NCBI GenBank assembly: GCA_037968495.1
Contig: JBBKVP010000047.1
Location: forward strand, 41,359-105,358
Origin: Aestuarierythrobacter sp037968495
Lineage (GTDB): Bacteria > Pseudomonadota > Alphaproteobacteria > Sphingomonadales > Sphingomonadaceae
DNA: 64,000 bases
Direction: 5' to 3'
The translations under genes and the position numbers were made by a program. Below the pieces are notes generated by a model, which was not told where the DNA came from, made no database searches, and worked only from the letters and a program-made list of their open reading frames with translations. Shown piece after piece: positions 58,995 through 64,000 of this stretch (its first letter is position 1; the number at the start of each line of letters is the position of its first letter).

Positions 58995-61865
58995 CTACTC
59001 GTTGTCACCTGAGGTAACGTATTCGATAGGCAAGTCGATCCCGGAAAGTTGCGGTTCGATTGCTGCGCGGTCGCCCACGATCACATAAGTCAGCTCGTCA
59101 GGCCGCAGGAATTCGCGGGCCGAGTTGTTGAGTGCCGTAGCGTCGATCCCGCGATAGGTCGTTGCTAGTTTCGCGTAGTAATCGTCGGGACGGCCTAGCC
59201 GCTGGTTCTGGACGACAGCGCCAAGGACCTGCGAATTTGTCTCGAAGCGGTTGGGCAATCCGCGGATATTGCCGTCGGTGACGCGTTGCAGCTCCTCCGA
59301 ATCGACAGGGCGGGCATCGGGAAATGCGGTCATCTCCTCGCGCAGCAGCTTGATTGAATCGCCCGTGCGGTCAGCCTGAACCGGAGCGACCAGTGTGAGG
59401 CTGCGCGAACCGGCGGGGGCTGTTATTCCGCTATATACGCCGTAGCTCCAGCCTTTGTCTTCGCGCAGGTTGGAATTGAGCCGCGACAAGAAGCCGCCGC
59501 CCAATACTTCATTGGCGAGGTCCAGCGGCTCGTAGCCAGGCGCGCCGCCCTGCAGCGGCAGCACGCGGCCAGCGACGATCACCGATTGCGGTGAATTGGG
59601 CCGGTCGATCACGACGATGCGCGGATTGGGCGCAGGGATGGCCGTATCAAGCGGTTTGACGGGCAGAGCCATGCGGTTATCGGCCCATTTACCAAATGCT
59701 TCGTCGAGCAGCGGGAGCAGCTGTTCCATTGTCACGTCGCCAACGACAGTGATGCGCGCGGTGCCGGGGCGCAGCCATTTGCGGTGTGCAGCCGACAGCG
59801 CATCCGGCGTCAGAGCCTGCAAGGCACCCTGCGTGCCAAGGCCGTCAGAGGCCTGACCGTATGGCGAGCCTTCACCAAACAGGATCGGTGCAAGCGAACG
59901 GGTCGCCAATGCACGCGGCGAAGCGAGAACCTGGCTAAGCTGTGCAAGCCGCTGATCCTTCACGCGGGCTACATCGGCCGCATCGAAGCGCGGATTGCGC
60001 GTAATGTCAGCCATCAGCGCCAGTGACGGCGCGAGATTGGCGGTGAGCGCGGACAGGGAAACTGTTGAGCTATCTAGCGATGCGCCAGTGTTTACCGATG
60101 CACCGAGACGTTCCTGCTCTTCTGCGATCTCAATGGCGCTACGCGTGGTTGTGCCTTCTTCCAGCAGCGCGAGCATGAACGCCTGCGTGCCGGGCGTATC
60201 CAGCGCGTCGCCAGCGATACCGGCGTCAAATTCCAGATTGACGAGCACTTTGGGAATGGCGGTCCGGCGGGCCAGAGCGACCTCTATTCCGTTCGACAGC
60301 TTGGCGCGTTCGATTGCAGGAAATTCGAGGTCCGACACATCTGCGACAGACGGGAATTCGCGTTTGGGGCCGATTTTGAGTGCGGGTGCGGGTAGCTTGG
60401 CGTCGGCTTCCGGCGGAGCGGCCGTCGCCTCGTCGCCCCAACCGCCCATCGTGTCACCGCTTTCGGTCCGCTCACCCGGTACAATCGCGAGACTATAGGC
60501 CGGGCGGCTAAGCCAGCGCTGCATCGCGCCCTGAACATCGGCCGGCGTTACAGTCGCGTAACGCTGAAGGTCAGTCTTATATTGGTCAGCGCTCCCGGTG
60601 TAGAGCAGCCCTTCAGCCAGTTGCATGCCCTTGCCGCCAAATCCGCCAACGCCTTCGAGTTGGCCGATTTGACTGGAGACAGCCTGTGTCGCGGCGCGGC
60701 GGACTTCGTCCTCGGTCGGGCCACTAGCGATCAGTTCGGCAATGAGCTCGTCCAGCCGCGCTTCGGCCTTGGCGCGGTCGACGCCGGGCTTGATGTCAAT
60801 CTGGGCGAACAGGAGTGAATTTTGTTCGCTTTGGAAGGCTGAGGCACTGACAGACACAGCAAGTTGCTCGTCGCGGACCAAAACATTGTCGAGCCGTGAC
60901 GAGGCAAGGCCGCCCAGCACGCTCATACCGGCAGCCAAAGGAACCGCATCGGCATCTGTCATAGCGGGGCCGGTCCACGCGCGGAAAACGCGGGTTACGG
61001 GAACCTGATCGGTCATTTCGCGGCTAACCGGTCCAGCAAGAGTAACCGGCGGTGCGGGTTGCTGCATTACTTCTGGTCCGCGCGGGATCGCGCCGAACCA
61101 TTTTTCGATCATCGGGCGCGCGGTGGCCGCGTCTATGTCACCCGCGAGTGCAAGGATGACGTTGTTGGGCGCGTAATTGTCGCGGAACCACTTGCGCACG
61201 TCCGAGATGCTGGCGGCGTTCAGATCGGCCATCGAACCGATTGTGGAATGGCGGTAAGGATGGCCAACGGGATAGAGACCTTCCTGCAACGCATAGAAGG
61301 TTAGGCCATAGGGCTGATTGTCGCCCTGACGTTTTTCATTCTGGACAACGCCGCGCTGCTTATCGAGCTTGTCCTGTGTCACCGCGCCGAGCAGATGGCC
61401 CATGCGGTCGCTTTCCATAAACAGGGCCAGATCGAGCGCGCCGGTGGGGACCGTTTCGACATAGTTTGTGCGGTCGTCGCTGGTGCTGCCATTGGTGCTG
61501 GTCGACCCGGCACCTTCAAGCGGGATGTCGAAGTTGGGTACGTTTTCGCTACCGCCGAACATCAAGTGTTCGAACAGATGGGCAAAGCCTGTGCGTCCCC
61601 GTGGTTCGTGCTTGGATCCCACGCGGTAATAGACTGTGACGCCAACAATCGGCGCCTTGCGGTCGGTGTGGACGATTGTGGTCAGGCCATTGTTGAGCTC
61701 GAAAGTCTCATACGGAATGTCCACTTCGCTGACGAGGTCGGCCAGTGACGCAGGTTGAACCGCCGTTTCGCTCGCCGCAGTCGTTGATACAGCCGGCGCG
61801 GGTTGCTGGGCGGCACATGCGGCCAGCGACAAGGCCAGAATGGATACAGTCAGAAAGCGGCGCAT
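58995..61865 (-). CDS. two-domain M16 zinc metallopeptidase lipoprotein
   Basis: The 956-residue protein starts with a lipoprotein signal (lipobox LAAC near residue 17). The N-terminal half has the inverted zinc motif HLFEH in GFAHLFEHLMFGG with the downstream Glu region; the C-terminal half lacks HxxEH and is the usual inactive partner domain (closing clamp). M16 lipoproteins of this type degrade peptides in the periplasm. ATG 61865 has GGAGAATC upstream. It is likely transcribed with the downstream-positioned acylase gene, 53 bp away. Confidence 0.92.
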   Translation of the reverse strand: MRRFLTVSILALSLAACAAQQPAPAVSTTAASETAVQPASLADLVSEVDIPYETFELNNGLTTIVHTDRKAPIVGVTVYYRVGSKHEPRGRTGFAHLFEHLMFGGSENVPNFDIPLEGAGSTSTNGSTSDDRTNYVETVPTGALDLALFMESDRMGHLLGAVTQDKLDKQRGVVQNEKRQGDNQPYGLTFYALQEGLYPVGHPYRHSTIGSMADLNAASISDVRKWFRDNYAPNNVILALAGDIDAATARPMIEKWFGAIPRGPEVMQQPAPPVTLAGPVSREMTDQVPVTRVFRAWTGPAMTDADAVPLAAGMSVLGGLASSRLDNVLVRDEQLAVSVSASAFQSEQNSLLFAQIDIKPGVDRAKAEARLDELIAELIASGPTEDEVRRAATQAVSSQIGQLEGVGGFGGKGMQLAEGLLYTGSADQYKTDLQRYATVTPADVQGAMQRWLSRPAYSLAIVPGERTESGDTMGGWGDEATAAPPEADAKLPAPALKIGPKREFPSVADVSDLEFPAIERAKLSNGIEVALARRTAIPKVLVNLEFDAGIAGDALDTPGTQAFMLALLEEGTTTRSAIEIAEEQERLGASVNTGASLDSSTVSLSALTANLAPSLALMADITRNPRFDAADVARVKDQRLAQLSQVLASPRALATRSLAPILFGEGSPYGQASDGLGTQGALQALTPDALSAAHRKWLRPGTARITVVGDVTMEQLLPLLDEAFGKWADNRMALPVKPLDTAIPAPNPRIVVIDRPNSPQSVIVAGRVLPLQGGAPGYEPLDLANEVLGGGFLSRLNSNLREDKGWSYGVYSGITAPAGSRSLTLVAPVQADRTGDSIKLLREEMTAFPDARPVDSEELQRVTDGNIRGLPNRFETNSQVLGAVVQNQRLGRPDDYYAKLATTYRGIDATALNNSAREFLRPDELTYVIVGDRAAIEPQLSGIDLPIEYVTSGDNE

Positions 61866-61918
61866 GAGATTCTCCGAATGATGATCAGCCAAGGGATTAG
61901 CACGCGGGCCGCGATGTT

Positions 61919-64000
61919 CTAGCGGCTCTTTACAGTATACCGGCGAACAGCATTCGCCAGCGCATCGGCGCGGGTGAAATGAACTGGCTTCAATTTATGC
62001 TGGACGAATAGCGCAGACTGATCCGAATAATGCGGACTGTCAGGCCGCGTGATCGCCTGACCATAGGGCTGGACCGATTCCGAGCGCACCGGCTTGCCCG
62101 GCTCCCATTCTACGAACTGGATGAAGCTGTCGCCATGCCGGATTGCTAGCCTGCCATCATCCTGCACATCCCACAGCGTGGAAGCGCGCAAAGTGTCGCT
62201 GCCGCCATCAACCGGAAGGTCGACGTCGCCCTGCTGCAAGCGCAGGATTTGCGACTGAGGAATATCCAGCTGTCCAAAGTTGTCCATCAGATGGTCGGCG
62301 GCATGCTGTAACAACTCGCGCATGTCGGGATCCGGCTCATTGGAATAGCGCGTGCCCATCATTTCGCGGATGGTGAGCAGAGCCAGGGCATCGCCTCGCC
62401 CTACACCGTCGGCCTTGTAGTCCCATTCGGCGAGCAGTTTCTGTGCCTTCGCCAGCACCTTATCGTCCGACACGTCGAGCGCCGCAATCCCGTCCATCAG
62501 GTCGGCGACATAATCCAGCCGCTCATAGCCGGTGTCATATTTGATCGCTTCCAGCTCCTGCCGCCCGATGGGGTTGGTCGCAGTCAGCAGCTTGTGCGCG
62601 CGCCACGCGCGGTTTGTCATGGTCAATTCCACGCCCAGTTCCGGCTCGACACTTTCCGGCGAAAGGTCGCTCTCACCGGCTGCATAAAACGGCATATTAT
62701 TGGAATTATACAAGAAACCCGAGGACGGATTGATGTATTTCGGCTTCTTATCGAACGGCGCGAGACCGCTCCAGATATTCGCCGAAATATCGCCCGCCAA
62801 AACGCCGCGCCAGTCATAGCCTTTGGGCCGGTCAGGTATCGATGCGTTGTAGAGATAGGCGATATTGCCTTCTTTATCGGCGTAGATGAAGTTCGTGGAG
62901 GGAATCTCCTGCCGCTTCATCACTTCCAGCCATTCGTCCAAATTCTTGGTCTTGCCGATGCGGTAATAGGCATCGAGCTGGCCGAGCGATTCCATCCCGC
63001 CATAACGGAAAGCGAAGTAACCTTTGTCGTTCTTGATCACGGGGCCGTGCTCGCTGCGATAGACAGTGCGCGATACCGGAATGACCAGCGGCCCAAATCG
63101 GACTTTTAGCCAGAACTGGTTTTCTTCCAGCGGCTTCCATTTGCCGTCCATGCGGTATTTTGTGCCATCCGCATTTACGGTCAGCTCGTAAACATCGACC
63201 ATATCGGGGCGGTTGACCGTGTTGGTCCAGCCCAGATGTTCGTTATGACCAAGGAAAATATACGGGCTGCCGGGGAACGTCGCGCCGGAAAAGTGCCAGC
63301 CTTCTTCGCTCTCGATGGTCGCTTCATACCACGCAACACCGCCGCGCCATGGCTGGTGACTGTTGGAAACGAGGCGGGTTACGCCGTCGCCGGAACGTTC
63401 GGGTGCGATGGCAAATGCGTTGGAGCCGGACATCATACCGTCTTCGCCCATGGCGAGCGGTGCGGGCTTCTGGGGTGACATATCCAGCTTGGGGCCAAAC
63501 TCCGGGTTGCGTTCGGTCCCTTCGACCAGAGGACCAAGCGTGTTGTTCAGCCCAAAGAAGAATGGCTGACGCAGTACAAAGCCGGTGGCGATATCCTCGC
63601 CGTTTACGGGGAAGAGATTCGACAAAGCCAGCTCGCTTGGATTGGCATCAGCGTAATCATTTAGCCCGGTCGCATAGGCTTCCAGCACGGCGCGCGTATC
63701 GGCAGGCAGTTTCCCATAATCACGCTGCGCGGTCTCGCGGGCTCCGAGCAGTTCCAGTGCAAAGTCGATGGCTGCACCGTCTTGCCCGGCGATTGCGCCG
63801 TAGCGACCGCGCGTCATCGAGACCACTTCTTGCAGTGTTTCGAAATCATCTTCGGCATGGGCGCGGGCAAGGCCGTAAGCCACATCGGCGTCCGTCTTGC
63901 CGGAGATGTGCGGGACGCCGAACTGGTCGCGCAGAATTTCCGCCTGATAGGTCTTGGCGGGAGGAGGAGTGGCCGGGCTGGCAGTCAGCGGCTCCCAAAC
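61919..64000 (-). CDS. penicillin acylase-family N-terminal nucleophile hydrolase, 5' end outside the window
   Basis: The visible 694 codons read from the right edge in one frame. The alpha-subunit part (QAEILRDQFGVPHISG, AYGLARAHAEDDFETLQ) precedes the autocleavage site MSGSNAFAI; the nucleophile Ser codon is at about 63422-63424. The beta subunit follows (SNSHQPW, GWTNTVNRPD, FIYADKEGNIAYLYN). Family members hydrolyse acyl amides such as acyl-homoserine lactones or beta-lactam side chains; which one is not told by the sequence. The N-terminus and signal peptide lie beyond 64000. Confidence 0.9.
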   Translation of the reverse strand, partial: VWEPLTASPATPPPAKTYQAEILRDQFGVPHISGKTDADVAYGLARAHAEDDFETLQEVVSMTRGRYGAIAGQDGAAIDFALELLGARETAQRDYGKLPADTRAVLEAYATGLNDYADANPSELALSNLFPVNGEDIATGFVLRQPFFFGLNNTLGPLVEGTERNPEFGPKLDMSPQKPAPLAMGEDGMMSGSNAFAIAPERSGDGVTRLVSNSHQPWRGGVAWYEATIESEEGWHFSGATFPGSPYIFLGHNEHLGWTNTVNRPDMVDVYELTVNADGTKYRMDGKWKPLEENQFWLKVRFGPLVIPVSRTVYRSEHGPVIKNDKGYFAFRYGGMESLGQLDAYYRIGKTKNLDEWLEVMKRQEIPSTNFIYADKEGNIAYLYNASIPDRPKGYDWRGVLAGDISANIWSGLAPFDKKPKYINPSSGFLYNSNNMPFYAAGESDLSPESVEPELGVELTMTNRAWRAHKLLTATNPIGRQELEAIKYDTGYERLDYVADLMDGIAALDVSDDKVLAKAQKLLAEWDYKADGVGRGDALALLTIREMMGTRYSNEPDPDMRELLQHAADHLMDNFGQLDIPQSQILRLQQGDVDLPVDGGSDTLRASTLWDVQDDGRLAIRHGDSFIQFVEWEPGKPVRSESVQPYGQAITRPDSPHYSDQSALFVQHKLKPVHFTRADALANAVRRYTVKSR

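Overview
The window looks like a chromosomal segment of a Sphingomonadales alphaproteobacterium, most likely of the Erythrobacteraceae (Erythrobacter/Altererythrobacter-like). The reasons are: moderately high GC; a ChpT phosphotransferase of the CckA-ChpT-CtrA relay; an ATP12-type F1 chaperone; a TorF-type outer-membrane protein; GatCAB; SPOR and Sel1 envelope proteins; and a fragment of a sphingomonad-style TonB receptor. Almost everything is core chromosome. I see no insertion sequence, prophage, integron or CRISPR array.

Layout. 0-5.4 kb: a SOUL-family protein, a small unknown gene, the envelope protease SppA, then pyrB overlapped by a dihydroorotase-like gene that has lost its metal and catalytic residues. 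5.3-6.5 kb: a gene-poor stretch with two tandem paralogous small secreted, membrane-spanning peptides, each with its own terminator. 6.6-10.9 kb: a ParA ATPase / ribbon-helix-helix-like protein / SPOR lipoprotein operon, divergent from a Sel1-SPOR protein. 10.9-17 kb: DUF418 protein, Der GTPase, CHAP hydrolase, small genes, tRNA-Leu(UAG) and a trigger factor with an 82-residue Lys/Ala-rich tail. 17-19.5 kb: a composite pseudogene and a secreted amidase. 19.6-28.3 kb: ClpP-ClpX, an SDR, a fasciclin/anti-sigma/ECF-sigma unit below a CDF transporter and MtgA, then RpoH and an RluD-type enzyme. 28.4-33.7 kb: a JAMM peptidase, ChpT, an AmpD-like amidase, RNase P RNA, a TspO-like membrane protein, UDP-glucose dehydrogenase and a phosphatase. 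33.9-41.9 kb: a TorF-type protein, glyoxalase I, NhaA, a second composite pseudogene (NfrB-like), a TauE/TIGR02186 pair, a HerA-like ATPase and QueE. 41.9-48.5 kb: ValS and a divergent Mla-type lipid ABC operon. 48.5-52.3 kb: a tightly overlapped minus-strand run from CrcB to ATP12. 52.4-57.1 kb: bS21, a membrane-anchored FKBP, and gatC-gatA-X-gatB, where X is an unrecognised gene translationally overlapped on both sides. 57.1-64 kb: an AmpG-like MFS transporter with a cluster of TTGCGC motifs over its start region, a small conserved protein, a two-domain M16 lipoprotein protease, and a penicillin-acylase-family enzyme that runs off the right edge.

Recurring themes are envelope growth and quality control (SppA, MtgA, CHAP, AmpD-like, SPOR, Mla, M16), regulated proteolysis and stress (ClpXP, RpoH, ECF pair), and gene loss by deletion (two chimeric pseudogenes). 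The best candidates for something new are the ParA/RHH/SPOR locus, the tandem small membrane peptides, the gene between gatA and gatB, and the TTGCGC cluster. All coordinates and motifs come from reading the sequence. Family names come from recognising conserved motifs, with no database search.
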